Below are positions 9,507 through 22,488 of a stretch of 64,000 nt of DNA, piece after piece. This DNA comes from Hypericum androsaemum (lineage: Eukaryota; Streptophyta; Magnoliopsida; Malpighiales; Hypericaceae). The translations under genes and the position numbers were made by a program. Below the pieces are notes generated by a model, which was not told the origin of the DNA, did no database searches, and saw nothing but the letters and a program-made list of their open reading frames with translations. The stretch lies in contig OZ023197.1 of NCBI GenBank assembly GCA_963995505.1, positions 9,289,827 through 9,353,826 on the forward strand, read 5' to 3'. Position 1 is the first letter of the stretch. The number at the start of each line of letters is the position of its first letter.

Positions 9507-12500
9507 TGTAAAATCAAATTTCAATCCTTGATAGCACGTTGTTCTTCCCGAGATTCGTCTCGAACCTCAAAATTGACTAGAATAATGTCATTATTAGTTA
9601 ATCCAAGTATTTATTTTTGTTGTTAATTAAGCATCTAGTTTACCAACAATTACATAAAACGAAACAGAATAAATAAATACCAAGATGGCGCCAACAGTTG
9701 GAGAATATAAATCCGGTCAATGCATACCAAAATCTTAGTGAAGTACACCCAGCAAGACCTGAAGAGACAATTGTGCATGTGCTTAGCTAGTTAGTTTTAA
9801 TTTTTAATATGTAGAATCCAATATTATCTGATTTTATTTATGAGTAGATTTTCAATAGTATCTTTTACATTCGTATGCATGTGCCTAGCTAGTTATTTTT
9901 AGTCTCTAGTATTCACAAGCGAACATGGTCGGCATAAACTTCAGGACTATAGACGGCATTGAATTTTGTTCTTTTTCCAAATAAAATTTTGTATTTCCGT
10001 AAGGGACGAGAGTTGAGCGACCAATTGCTGAAAAACGAGGTAGGATCCGTCGCCATCCTACCCACGATTGTTTGTTATTACTTTTAACCAACTATTTTAT
10101 AGTTTGATTACATATGGTCAAATAAAAAAGATGAGGTCTGATTTGCCAAAGTCTATAGCATCTCTCCCACACTTTTCAAGCCAGGTTTAGGTATTTCGGA
10201 GGTGCTGGCACTAGTACCATCTCACTTTTCTTTTCTTGTCCGTTTCTCTATTTTTTCTGAGAAACTTGTCGTTTTCTCTATTGATTTCTATTTTTGTGTA
10301 CATCTTCTAAGATACATTGGTATGTCTCCTGGATTCCTCGGTAAGACAACACTACTAAGTACTAAGAGCATATACTCCAGTTAGAGATCCTAGTTTTTCA
10401 AAGAACTATTCACATAGGTCTAAGACTAGATTTGTATAAAATAATTTATTTTTTATGATTTTAGTTTATTCCAATTGTATATTTTTTTATAATGTATAAG
10501 GTAGATTTTGCAAGAAGAAAGAACTAATTAGAATTTTTTCTGAAATTCACCCATATTTATATTTATTAGAATTGCATATGCATTCGAAATGATAATTCAT
10601 GCTTGTATTCTATTCTTCCACTTTGAACTTTTGGGTGCTTCTCTTTTTTTAAATCCGTGAAACCTATCTCAAATAATACAAATATGAGTGAAAATGTGAA
10701 ATATAGTACATAACTAAGAACTAAGTTTCAAACTACTAATAGTAAAAAATTATAGATTTTAAGCATAAACTACCACAATATGAAATATTTTTCCCAGGCT
10801 AAATATTTTATTTTATGTAAATTTTTAGTTTTGAGAATTAGTAATGTTATGTAGTTGCAGAATGGCGTCGCTGGAAACATAACAATGCACATTTTTGTGA
10901 AATTTTTGGTATCTAAATTCGAGTATTATCAGATCTTATTTTATTTGTGGTTCTTTCAATTATATTTTACGTTTCTAAAGTTTGATCAAGTCTTACGCAT
11001 TTGGGACAAAATTTTCGTAATTGGCATCCTTTTTTGTTTGGAAAATTTATGCAATTTGACTTAAATCTTGAGATGCTAGATGGTGTTAGTTTTTGTTTTC
11101 TTCCAAAATAAAAATTTTCAATTTTTACAAAGATAAAGAGTCGACCTACAATTTCCTGAAAGAAGAGGTAGAATTATTAGACATCTACTTATATTGGTCG
11201 TAATGTGCATCTTTGAAACTACGCATTTGAGGACAAAATTTGCGTTTTCCTAAGTCTTCGGATATGGTCTTGTAAAAAATATTACAGAATCTCCCTCCTA
11301 TCCTGCCTAATTTGTCAAAGTAGTACAGTTCCCACTTATTACGAAGGTATCAATGGGTCAAAAATGGGCAACGACTTTTGAGAAAAGACAACATTTTTAA
11401 CACGTTTGGCTCCAACTTTGATGCATAATTAACTTGGGGTTTACCAAATAGGTTGGGATTTGTACCTGGAACAGTATGTACACGCACGTCAGCTTACAGA
11501 TAATTACCATTCTTCATCCTTTTATGTAAACTTTATAATCACCAGTTGGATTGGCAAGAGTGTTATCTCAACTTAATTAAAAATTATTAGACTTCGAGTT
11601 ATTGAGAACATAGCAGTTTTAATTTTTTGAAAAATTTTGTTACCATATAATAATTTTATCCAACTCAAAATTGTATTAAAATTGTTTATTAGTTTACAAC
11701 CCTAAGACTGGCACACATGTGACACTAGATTGCTCGAGACAATTGCTTTAGCTTTTGTCTAGTAGAAACCCAATGTACTTATAAAAAAGTAGTAGTAGAA
11801 ATCCAATGACGAATTATATAATAGGAGTTGAATTTTATTGCTACTCTCTCGATTATCTCCTTCACGTTTCATTGCCTCGATAAGATTCCGTTGTTAAATT
11901 TAACTCATTACTAAGCAAGTACTAACTTCAGAAGAGTTGTTCAAATTTAAATAAAATCACTCGAGTTTGAATATGATAATATAACTGTAATACAATTTTG
12001 TGCGAAGTGTTTTAATACTTTTAATACTTTTGGTGGCCAAGGTCCTATATATCATTAACTCATGTCGAATGATTCTTTACTAATTCTTTTTAGAGATCCT
12101 TATAATTGAATTAAGTAATAAGTAGGTCACTCTAGTGATTGTTTAGATCGAAAAAGCAATGCATGTGTGTCCTCATTTCACATGCAACCCAACTTTGCTT
12201 TGATTAACCTTCATTTGGAAGTTCATACAAAGACGTACATAAGGATGCCACCAAAATTATAAATTCCAAAAGGTTAGCAAAAATATTTTACGTTATACGA
12301 CTAAACACGTATATGAACCGATGAAGACTTGTTTGAGATTAACCAGAAGTATTAAGTTCTGGTACTGAAAATACAGTTGCGTAAAAATTGATAAGGAGAA
12401 TTTTGCCGTTGTTTCTGATCCGATCTCGTTTGAACCTTAAAAGGTAGCCAATTAGATGTACTCATTTGAAGTTTCCCGATGCTATGTATTTTCATGGAGA

Positions 12501-14492
12501 TAAAAACGACATAAATTGGAGAAGGAACATACTAGTATTTGACTGTTCAATTAGTAAAAGACCTACTAAATTTTGAAAAGGTGTGCAAAAGTTTTGTGGA
12601 AACCAATATCACTGTATTTGGGCTGAAATTGGAAGGCACATGGCTGGGATAATTATATTCCCTTGCGTTTCCACGTAAAAAGGCTCCCCTTATGCATGAG
12701 TAGTATACATAGGGTAACATGAACTTTTTTTGTGCGTGCGGTATCTTTTCATTATTCACAAATATTATATACACTCGGATGGGGTCAGTCAATTACTATG
12801 ACCAGCTTAGATTGACTATTATAGATATCTAATGCGTGTTGATTCGCATCGTTATTTGTTATATTATTTATATTATTTTTGGTCTGTTTAGTCTTTGTAT
12901 TGTCGTATTTTATTCAGTTGAGTCGTGAGAGTAGATATTTATACTGTGTATTGTCTTGAAGGTAGTCGAAGTCTATGGAGCATGTTCGAGGACGGAGCGA
13001 AGAAGTATTGGATCAAATGCAGTCAAAGGCTGGAGATAGGCGTTGGATACATACGGGCAGGCCTAGAATCACATTTTTACAGTATGCTCGCATCCCGCCA
13101 CGTACGCCTAATTTTGCAATTCGGATGAAGACACGTACACTCAGCCCTTACCATGTACGCTCAGCCTCCTATTTTCTACTGAGCGCGTACGCTGACATGA
13201 CCTCCACGTACGCGTAGCTTGGCAGTTTACAAAGAGCACGTACTCTCAGCCGTGCCCACGTACACGCAGCCAGATGCCACGTCAGCAAAAGTCACAGTCT
13301 CGCCTCATTTCTATCGCTTGATTAAGAAGGATCTAGAACTAAGATTTTTGACACTCGAGTTTTCTATATATACCCCGCTAGTTTTAAGTTTTAGACATCC
13401 ACCATTTCACTTACATTTCTCTACACGTCTCTTGTTACTATGGTTCGGATTTGATTTTCATTCAAGTATTCGTGAGACTTCTGTTATTGATGACTTCTTT
13501 CCTACCTCTTTTTTATACTTTTCATGTTCTATAATATAATTATGTCAAATATGATTGCCATGAGTAAGGAGTAGTTTCCTTTGAGTGCAGTACCCGTACA
13601 ACACGCTTGATGCGTTAGATTGTGGATTGACTATGAACTTGGTTATTGTTCGGTATGCTTAATACTTATTTCCACTTTCATGTTGTTAAATTTGGAGTAG
13701 GCTTATCTTATGAACCCTAGATCGTTGCCTTACACCCTAGTGAAGAGTAGGCATGGGATATTAGTTCAAGATTAATAATATGAAGTGTTGTATGATCTCT
13801 AGCTAATCTACTATCCTAGCGAACATAGAGATGCCAAAAAATTGAATAATACACCTTTCAATCTGGAAGAATGGAAATCTCTATAGGTGATTCATATGGA
13901 GGGACATAATGAATGATAAATCTAGATCGTTACCTCCCACTTTAGATTTATCAGTTACGCTATTAGTAGCTTGGTAGTTGCCTAGCACCCATTCATTATT
14001 AATAATATCTTAGGAAACTCCGAATATCATTTCATAAAATATCCATAATTGATCATGTCAATGTGTTAGGGTGTCATACTCTTCTTTATCATTATTGCAT
14101 TTACCCATTTACACTCTTCGTATTTTGTTCTTTTCTTTATTTTTGTTTTTATTCACTCGGTCTACTGCTCTCATAATTACCGTTTGCGAACCTCTTTTGC
14201 ATCGATTCTCATATTAATCTCTCAGTTTGAACTTACTTACTACTATATTATTTGCATATGACTTATAGATTAATCACTGAATTTATCACTATCAATATCT
14301 CGTATTTATAGTCTGCCAAGTTTTATTTACGAGTGTCATTTTAATGTACTTTTCATTTGAAAGGCTCGAATCTAATGCATACTTAAAAGAATCTTATATC
14401 AGATCATCTATCATTGGTTTCTAAATATATAATTTAATTGGTAAGTAACATTGAAGAAGCAAAATATTCATCTTCTGATTGTATTTTATATT
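9507..14492. other. AT-rich intergenic sequence, no gene seen
   Basis: I find no conserved coding sequence. About 9770-10190 and 10860-11340 appear to be diverged direct copies of each other. About 11560-11660 looks like a minus-strand copy of the dispersed SINE-like repeat. A small GC-richer patch lies at 13090-13290 (listed separately). Confidence 0.5.
13090..13380 (+). repeat. ACGTACGC-type direct repeats with a TATA box, possible LTR relic
   Basis: About eight irregular repeats of a 14-25-base unit with the core (C/A)CGTAC(G/A)C-CAGCC lie at 13095-13275, followed by TCTATATATACCCC at about 13362-13376. Such arrays next to a TATA box are common in the U3 of plant Gypsy LTRs. I find neither a partner LTR nor coding sequence, so this is a guess. 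Confidence 0.3.
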
Positions 14493-14909
14493 GGGAAAAT
14501 GCGTTGTAGTACCTTTTGGTATTATTAGTTTTCACTTTACTACTCTATAGTTTAAAACGGATAAATATTTTTTGAATTTTTTTAATTAATTTCACTTAGA
14601 AGATCCGGACAACAGCGCGAGCATATTTATTTGACGACGTCCAAACTTCTCTATTAAGAGTCATTTTCTAGAAAACTAAAAATAAAATTGGGAGTGTTTC
14701 AAAATTTTCCTCCAAGGCACCTCATCTCCTATGGGGTGGAACTCATGCACAGCTTGCATGCCACATCAGCTCCAAACAACACAGTTTCTCGCATAAGTTC
14801 GGACAGTTATCCGAATTGCTTCGCCCAAATCACAGGTATGTATTTTATCCATTTTAAACCAAATTATCATATTGAAAAATGGTACTAGGTACTAAAGTAA
14901 TATTTTCTG
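14493..14909. mobile_element. Eroded MULE MITE of the GGGAAAA family
   Basis: The left end (GGGAAAATGC, then TAGTACCTTT and TTTAAAACGGATAAA) and the inverted right end (AGTACCTAGTACC, then TTTAAAATGGATAAA) form degenerate TIRs of about 85 bases, resembling the element at 8566-9497. The flanks TTTTATATT and TTTTAATAA agree at 6 of 9 positions, a decayed target duplication at best. Confidence 0.55.
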
Positions 14910-16152
14910 TTTTAATAAAAGAATTCTTGAGAGGCATTTTCGTTTTTTGGATTGACACAACCCATTTTTCTCTGAGACAGTAGTTCAACCAGTCAACCTG
15001 ACCATGTATTTTTTAACAAACTTTTTTTAGACTAGAACTTTTTTTTTTGGATTTATAATTGAAGGCAATCAATCCTTCGATAAATATAAATTTAAGATCT
15101 TGTAACTGCTAAAGCTACAAGGTCGGTAATAGATAAAAGAGAGGGGATAGATCGCGAAGAAATTCAATGTTTTTTAACATTGGGATGATGAGTACTGACA
15201 AGTGAATGATCATCGGGAAAATAATTGGATTTGTGTGTTCTTTGAAATGTGCAATCATATGGTGCAGATCGGTCATTAACAACCTTTTTGGGTTTTGGAT
15301 AAAGTTGCTCAGAGGGAAGCATGCTTCCTAATAATAATTCTGGTGATTACCCATGATTAGTTCCTCATTTTGGTGAGACCCCTCTTCTTTTTCTTTGAAG
15401 GAAGGTGCATGTGATGACCTTTTTTTAAATCTAAACTATAGTATAATTGATTTTAGCCCAAATTTTGATATTTCTTCGTTTTTACTTGATTATTCGGCTC
15501 AATCAAGGTTCGAATCAGGTAGGACCTTTGAAAAGTGACAAAGCTCTCCCAACAAATATTTGACACTAATGTATTTCTAAATATTCGAACTAGGCAAAAT
15601 TTTGATATGGTGCTTTGTATTTAAACTTTCTTCTTTAATTAAGAGAGTAAATTTTACCTCCATCAATCAAATATTCCATTAAATGAAACACATTTTGTTA
15701 GCGAAATTAGACGTGCTTAAGATAAATTTGAGTCTTCAGAATGTACTCGTACTAAAATTTGGTAAATTGTTTTATCATCACAATATTCGAAATAGCCCAA
15801 TATAAATGACCAAATACGGTGCATTTCCAAAAAAAAGAAAGCAAGTTTCTGATTCTCATTATGATCATACAGAAAAGGGAGGTCATCAGCGGATTAATGA
15901 TGGCAAAATTCGCACACACAAAGATATTGATTACTTGTACCATAGTATTATTATTATTTCAAACCATATAGTAACCTCGCCCATGTGGACCTACCTACTC
16001 TGAGGCTAACCCCAACTTGTGGTTATGATCATCATTTCCCAAACTAAGGAAGTTAAATGCCTATCAACGCCTAATAATTATATCATCACCACCACCTTCC
16101 CTCTTCTTCACATCCTTAACCCCTTAACTATTTTTTTAGAGCCCTCAACCCT
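14910..16152. other. Intergenic, upstream of the ERF gene
   Basis: No gene seen. About 15420-15620 is a plus-strand copy of the dispersed SINE-like repeat. The last few hundred bases form the presumed ERF promoter, with CT-rich stretches just upstream of the TATA-like box. Confidence 0.5.
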
Positions 16153-16160
16153 TATTTAAA
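16153..16160 (+). promoter_or_regulatory. TATA-like box of the ERF gene
   Basis: TATTTAAA lies 93 bases before the chosen start codon. Transcription would begin near 16185-16190, which puts the in-frame ATG at 16187 at the very 5' end and supports the ATG at 16253 as the start. Confidence 0.45.
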
Positions 16161-16252
16161 CCTCCAAATTATTCCCTCCTCTTCACTTGCACTATCCCAC
16201 TAAACACAAATTAAGAATAATCCTCTCTTCTTCTACTTCCTTCTTACTTGTG

Positions 16253-17074
16253 ATGGATTTCACCAACCCAAAAGCCAACTCTCCTTCCCCTTCAAAGACA
16301 ACATCTAGGAGGAAGCAACAACAAAGCCAAGAAGATCACCAACAACCCAACCAAGAAGTTAGGTTCTTGGGTGTTAGGAGGCGACCTTGGGGGAGATACG
16401 CGGCTGAGATAAGAGACCCTTCAACCAAAGAAAGGCATTGGCTCGGAACCTTTGACACAGCCGAAGAAGCCGCCCTGGCGTATGACAGGGCCGCGCGGTC
16501 TATGCGCGGCCCTAAGGCCCGCACTAATTTTGTCTACTCGGACATGCCAGTAGGCTCCTCCGTCACCTCCATTGTCTCCCCCGACGAAGCAAACCTCAAC
16601 ATTCCCGCCCTCTACGCCCCCGCTCTCGGCCGCGGAACCGCCAACACCAGCACCAACCAGCAGCAGCAGGTGTATTCTGATCACCAAGAGTATCCTTTCA
16701 CCACTTATGCCAATTCAAGTGGCAGCAGCTTAAATAGTGCTACACTAGAAAGTGGAAATGGATGGGCCCAAGAGGCTGGATCTTATGGTGAGCCCTTCAA
16801 GCCCATTACAGATATTATGGACTTTGGTGGGCCTATCCAATTTACTGGTAAAGAAAATGATTGTGAGCTGCCTCCTCTTCCTCCAAGCTATTCTGAGAGT
16901 GGGCTTTGGAACGAATCGGGCTTTTACGATCAAGGAGTTACTGGGCCTGGCCCAATATACTCTGGGCCTTTCTCGGGCTTTGGCCCAAACGAGTTTGGTC
17001 AGCCCAGTCCAATGTTCTCCGATACGATGCCGGATGGGTTTGATTTCGGTTCTTCGTCCGGCTGCTTCCTCTAA
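16253..17074 (+). CDS. AP2/ERF transcription factor, LEAFY PETIOLE/ERF086-like
   Basis: Intronless gene for 273 residues. One AP2/ERF domain spans about residues 38-95: [19 protein letters not shown], the [19 protein letters not shown] helix region and RGPKARTNF at the end. The Ala and Asp in the YAAEIRD strand are those of the ERF (GCC-box-binding) subfamily rather than DREB. The block following the domain, [19 protein letters not shown], is characteristic of the LEAFY PETIOLE/ERF086 group, which acts in leaf and organ patterning. A basic SRRK stretch near residue 18 may help nuclear import. The C-terminal half is rich in Ser, Gly, Pro, Gln and acidic residues, as in transactivation regions. 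An in-frame ATG 66 bases upstream would add 22 residues, but a TATA-like box sits only 34 bases before it. The family is certain, the exact orthologue is not. Confidence 0.93.
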   Translation: MDFTNPKANSPSPSKTTSRRKQQQSQEDHQQPNQEVRFLGVRRRPWGRYAAEIRDPSTKERHWLGTFDTAEEAALAYDRAARSMRGPKARTNFVYSDMPVGSSVTSIVSPDEANLNIPALYAPALGRGTANTSTNQQQQVYSDHQEYPFTTYANSSGSSLNSATLESGNGWAQEAGSYGEPFKPITDIMDFGGPIQFTGKENDCELPPLPPSYSESGLWNESGFYDQGVTGPGPIYSGPFSGFGPNEFGQPSPMFSDTMPDGFDFGSSSGCFL

Positions 17075-18247
17075 ATTGGATCAATAATGGACAAGTTGGG
17101 ATTTTTTTCTTTTTTTCTTTCCTTTTTTTTGGGTTATTGCTGGTATTTTTAATTACCCTTTTGTGTTCATGGGTTTTTGGATTGTGATTTTGGAAGGACA
17201 GTGGCGGTTAACGGTGACGTCGCCCTAAGCTTCTGTCGGTGCAACATTTGGGCTATAAAAATATATGGCCAGACCCAATATCTGCAATATGTATCTGCTT
17301 ATATATTAAAACTTGTGATATAATATTTTCCATTTTTTTGAGAAACAAAATTACTCGACATATTTTATTGGTCAAATTCATTAAAAATTCTGTAGTTTGA
17401 ACGTATGTTAGATCATTTGATGTTTAATAACATGCTTAATTTGGTCAGCTAACTCATGATTAAGAATGGCTTGAAAATAAGTCTATATGTACCCAACAAT
17501 CAGCAAAATTTGACCCAACAACCGATTCACGTAAAATCATGTATTTTAATATTAAATTACATGGATGACCCCATAAAAATCCCTCACACTACTTTTACTC
17601 AAATTGTGTGAAACCAATGTCACGAACCATAGACGGAAGAGAAGTTACTTTTCGTGGTAGTTATAGTTATTGATCATATGTGATAGTTCTTTACATTAGT
17701 TGTTATTGTAACTTCCTTTGGCAGTAGGTTGTATAACTTTCTAAGTAGTGGGGTTTGGCAGTTCTAATTCAAGTAGTGGCTGTAGTTGGAAGTTGTATGC
17801 AGGAACTACCTCCATTATATATATTATGGAGTTTGTACGGAGCGAGGGATATCAATGGAAATATGAATTTATCATTTCTTTTTATAATTCTACCTTCTTC
17901 TCTACCTATCTCTTCTATTCTTCTATCCTAACCTAAATTTTACCTCTCTCTCCAACTCTTTTCTTCTATCTTATCCCAAATTCTACCCTCATTTCATACT
18001 CTTTTCTATCACGTATGGTAACAACCACAAACTAGGTTTGACTATTCTTTTATTATTTGAGAACTATTTCGTAATAAATTTCCTCTTACCGAGCCCACCG
18101 TTCATAAAAAACTTATTTGTCATGTTAACGCAAACAATTAAAAAAAGTGACACTGGCGTAGGCATCAATAAAGACACATGTTGTCAAAAAGATTAACCAT
18201 ACTTACACATTTTTCATTAAAAGTATCAATTTAAAAAATCATAGTAA
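17075..18247. other. 3' flank of the ERF gene and intergenic DNA
   Basis: A T-rich 3' untranslated region is expected just after 17074. No further gene, RNA or clear element is recognised. Confidence 0.5.
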
Positions 18248-18256
18248 AAACTGAAA

Positions 18257-19223
18257 GGAATAAAGGGCAAATAAACCCTTGTACTTGTTCATAAAGTGCA
18301 CTTAACACCTTATACTTAAATTTGGGTCAAGTATCACCCTATACTTAATAAATTGGAGCAATTAACACCTTAAAATGACATATCATCATTTGGTGGAATA
18401 CATGTCATTTCTAATACCATTTTATTAATTATTTAAATTAATTTAACCATTTATATATAGAATTAATTATTTTTCAATAGAAAGTCTATACAAAAAATAT
18501 TTCAAAATCAAAATCAAAATCCCGAAATTCTAAAATATGAACAAAAAATAAAATTAAAAAAATCTCAGAAGCTATAACTTAAAAATAACAACAGAATTAA
18601 TAAAAAATATTGAATTTAAATAAAAACTAAGAAAAATTCTCGCCTACCATCCTCCCTCGTGGCACTATTTATTATTTTTTTAATTTAATTTTAAATATAG
18701 AAATATCTTATTTTTATGTTATTTCTATTTTTTATTTTTTGGAATATTTTGTTATTGAATTTGAATACTTTTTGCGAGTTTTTATGTCATTAATATTTTT
18801 TATTCAATAATGTTTTGGTTTTATGTAATTAAATATACTTTCTTTAGCTTTTGTAAATTTGTTATATGGTTTTATTTTTTGGATCATTTTTGGATTAATT
18901 TTGTTGTTATTTTTAGTATAGAGTTTCTGAGATTTTTTTGAAATTTTTTATTTCTGGGATTCTTTATTTTAAATATTTTTTATAGACATCTTATTTAAAA
19001 AATAATTCTTAATATAAATGGTTCAAATTAGCTTAAATAATTAATAAAATAGTATTTTAAATGACATGGATGTCAACTAAGCAATGACATGTCATTAAAA
19101 TTGATTGTAAGGTGTTAATTGCTCCACTTTATTACGTATAGGGTGTTAATTGACCCAAATTTGAGTATAGGGTGTTAAATAAACTTTATTGACAAGTAGA
19201 AGAGAAAATTTGCCCTTTATTCC
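18257..19223. mobile_element. AT-rich long-TIR MULE MITE
   Basis: It starts GGAATAAAGGGCAAATAAAC and ends with the inverted form. TIRs cover at least 200 bases each side, with recurring AACACCTTA and GTGTTAA motifs. Perfect 9-bp duplications AAACTGAAA flank it (18248-18256 and 19224-19232). The centre is AT-rich, also largely inverted-repetitive, and non-coding. No transposase. Confidence 0.88.
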
Positions 19224-19232
19224 AAACTGAAA

Positions 19233-20426
19233 ACACAAAGTATTTGTTCAAAATAGTGTGAAACTACCGTGTAGCAAAATGAACTTATCTCTTAAAAAAA
19301 ATCCAATCATCATATGGCGTTGCGTACATGAGTGCGTTGGTTCATGTCCTTCTCGATGCTCTACTTCTATCTTGGTGAATGGGTAGTCAAAATTGTAACA
19401 GGTGTATCAGACACTAATTTTGGAATAGGATAAAGGTGTTTGTTTTTTTTGTGAATAGGCGGGTTGGCCTAAACCTCGGGATCTGGACAGTATTAGGATT
19501 CGATCTCTCTCAACACAAACTTAAGGGCGGACCCGTTTCCATCCAGCCACACTTACATTGGTAGGTGTTTGTTTACTTTGTTGTACATGATTATTGTTTA
19601 TTGTTAGGAGTTATTTATCTCTCGGTTTCTACAAAAACAGGGCCAGATTCAATGCGACTGGGTCACCAACTGCATAATCTGGACAACGTGAAAATGTTAG
19701 TGATGGGCCCGTGCACTTGATGTAATTTTTGTAATAACGATGATTATGTAGGGGTATTTTTGTAATTTATCATTGTTGTATTAAGGTGAACTACTATATA
19801 CCGCATGATGCACTACTATATGTCGTATTGTACACCATTATATGTCGCTTGATGCACCAATATATAACGCATGATGCATTACCATATGTCATGTTGTGCG
19901 CCACTCTATGTTGCACCGTCGTATATCACGTTATGTACCACTGTATTTTTCTCAATATGAAATCCGAAAATGCTCCTCAATCCAACCACAATGGATCCCC
20001 ACTATTGAATTAAACACAATTGCGCCCTTCGTATCTGACGCTCCAGAATAATTCCCGTTTGGTGATGCCTACTATATTAGTGCTGACACTAGATCCAATA
20101 TATGTATACGTGCTGTAATATAATGAACCAGTAAAAAACTGAAATGAATGAATTTTCTCTTCTTTCTTTTCTCGTGAAGAGGAAAAATCTCAACAACCAT
20201 TTCCACTACAAACGGCGTAGAGATACTTGAGGGGGTAAAAGAACGGTGCAGAGTTATCCACAAACAAGATGGAAAAGTTCAAACTAATTGTGGTTGATCT
20301 CGGATCTTAAATAAAACCTCATGCTGCCACGTGGAAACAGGTGATTTTTTTTCTTTATATATAAAAGCGTTGGCCTTGGTGGAAAAAGAGCCTTTTGTAG
20401 TGATCACGTATATTTTTCTCGTCGCA
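19233..20426. other. Intergenic with a degenerate 26-27-base tandem repeat
   Basis: No gene seen apart from the presumed promoter of the gene at 20427. A degenerate repeat array occupies about 19786-19950 (listed separately). Confidence 0.5.
19786..19950 (+). repeat. Degenerate TATGTCGCATGATGCACCA-type tandem repeats
   Basis: About six units of roughly 26-27 bases with the core ACTATATGTCGCATGATGCACC, each differing in several bases. The same motif recurs at 25805-26130 and inverted at 58860-59050. The open frame across it is a by-product of the repeat. Confidence 0.7.
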
Positions 20427-21658
20427 ATGGCTTACAGGGTAACCTTTCGTCTAATTTTTTTCCTTAATTACAATAAAATATATATTTTTAAAATATCAGA
20501 TAATGTTAATTCGGTAATGCAGGGTCAATGGAGATCGATGCTAGGTCATCTCAGGCAAAATCGACAATTTGCATCGGTGGCCCGCAGTGATGCTCCTCCA
20601 AAAACAAGGTATTGATCTTCACATAGAATTATTCGTGAAAAAATTGCAAATATTAAAATCCTAATTTTTCTATATTATTTTCAAATATAGATAATTATTT
20701 TGCGAAAGAATGATCGTAAAATCTTATTAAAATTATGATTGTTTCGAAAACATAAATAGGAATCGAATTCTGTCTCTTTTTCGTACATTTTCTCACTCAC
20801 GGAACTGAAATTCAAAATCTTATTTTTTAGTAGAATAGATTCCAAATTAGCCCTAAAGGTTCGGTTATATATCTTATATAACCATTAGAAAGATATATGA
20901 TAATGCAATGTTCTTATCTTCAACCAAAAATAAGAATTACTATTTTCAATAAGTTAACAATTTTTCCTTTATCAAAATATTTATTTAGAAATATAAATAA
21001 GTAATATATTATATTATTACTATTTTAGTTTAAATAAATAATTTAGATTATTTTATTTATGTTTAAATTATAACTTAATAATTAATTTAACCAAAAATAT
21101 ATAATCTACTAAATTGAATTTTTTTAATACTAGTTGATTTTACAAACACATTTTTCAATCTGCTATTTGCTAAGAATCTGTATCTACTTTGTACTCTAAT
21201 CTCTTTCGTCAAAAAGACCATACTTAATTAAATTCTTTATTTTTCAGAAAACTCCGGCTTTCGGGGGATTCCATGCCGATATACATGATATGGGGTTTTG
21301 TGTCGGTGGCGGTACTTTTAGCGATCCACAGCGGGAAGCAGCAGATGCTTCACTCGCCGGCGGTGAACTTCAACAAGAAGAGGAGGGAATCCATGTACGA
21401 AGTCGACGAGCCCGACGTCGTCCTCGGTAACGGCGATAAGTTTATCAACAAGTCCTTCCTCAGGAAAGTTGGCAAAATCCAAGAGCCCAATCGCGCCCTT
21501 GAATCTTCCCGCCCTGACCCTTACCTCAGGTCCGAGTTACCTTGTTAAGTTATGACAACTCGTGACGAAATGTCAGATTTTTATAAGGTTGTTTTATTTT
21601 CAGGCCTCAAACTGCAGAGACGCTGAAAACGGTGGGAGTAAAAAGTTCAACCAATTGA
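20427..21658 (+). CDS. Small single-pass membrane protein of unknown function
   Basis: Four coding exons with clean GT-AG borders: 20427-20438, 20523-20608, 21248-21529 and 21604-21658, giving 144 residues. The first coding exon is only 12 bases (MAYR), set by a good start context (GTCGCAATGGCT) and the frame of exon 2. The N-terminus (GQWRSMLGHLRQN, FASVARSDA) is basic and Ser/Arg-rich with no acidic residue before Asp27, as in mitochondrial targeting sequences. One hydrophobic segment, PIYMIWGFVSVAVLLAIHS, lies near residues 43-61. The tail is charged: KKRRESMYEVDEPD, FINKSFLRKVGKIQE and a final ETLKTVGV. I recall plant proteins of this kind but no established function, so none is given. 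Mitochondrial location is an inference. Confidence 0.8.
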
Positions 21659-21964
21659 TGCCAGTGGTTGCGGCATTTGAAGAAAGAACGATGATATCTT
21701 CTTCGAATCTAAAACTGATTTCAAGTTCAGTGTAAATAGGATGAATAATTTCACATGTCTTGTAATTTTTAAGTACTAGTTCCTCCTCACCCCAGAAAGT
21801 GCAAATTGGAGGTGAAAAATGGATTGGACTTCTTTTGATATTTTAAGATGGATTTCCTGATCAGTGTTTGCTCTACGCGATGAAATTCTGATTGGTATTG
21901 GAATTTCATTCTGTCCGTGTAGTGGAGAGTTCTTTAACTGTTCAACACAGGTTTTTAAAATCTA

Positions 21965-22479
21965 TGGCAAATTACCCCTTCTCCTGGTGTTTAGTCATTC
22001 TCTTCCTCCGGTCCCTAAGTTTCAAAAAATTATTTTGCCATTTTTCGAATTTGATTTTAAAAATTCTCGGGTCCCTTGTTAATGTCATCGACTCTTATTT
22101 TCATTTTTGTCATAGAAAATGACTATAAAGAAAACATTTTTTTATTATAATGTCTAAGCGAAAAAATTTAGATTGCACCTAAAAACAAAAGATTGCTACT
22201 AGATTGCTCCTTGAACGGGTGTTGTTGAGAGGTCATCATCTTTTCCTTATTTGGTTTCTAGATTTGGTAAATTGTGATGGATGAAGATGACCAGAAGGTT
22301 ATATTTGCATGAAAAGATGACCAAAGCAGTATAATAGTTATTTTCATGAAAAAATGAAAAAAGAACGTCAGCAAAGGAACGAAAGTTTCTAAAATCAAAT
22401 TTGGAGATGGTAATTTTTTTTTGAAATCCAGGGACCCGAAGAGTATTGACCAAACACCAGAGACTAGGGTAATTTGCCC
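21965..22479. mobile_element. Short MULE MITE of the GGGCAAATT family
   Basis: The ends are TGGCAAATTACC and the inverted GGGCAAATTACC, with TIRs of about 150-170 bases. The flanks TAAAATCTA (21956-21964) and TAAAATCAA (22480-22488) agree at 8 of 9 bases. It lies about 300 bases after the stop of the preceding gene, so it may fall in or near its 3' region. Non-coding. Confidence 0.8.
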
Positions 22480-22488
22480 TAAAATCAA

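Noticed and set aside
16187..16252. Upstream in-frame ATG for the ERF gene
   Set aside because: A TATA-like box at 16153 places the transcription start at about this ATG, and the extra residues do not resemble ERF N-termini.
19786..20013. 75-codon frame over the TATGTCGCATG repeats, and 139 codons at 25814-26233
   Set aside because: Low-complexity His/Tyr/Cys-rich translation of a tandem repeat, not a gene.
20331..20615. 94-codon frame with a start at 20331
   Set aside because: It runs through what the splice signals mark as intron 1 of the small membrane protein; the MAYR/GQWRSM junction fits the coding frame and splice consensus better.
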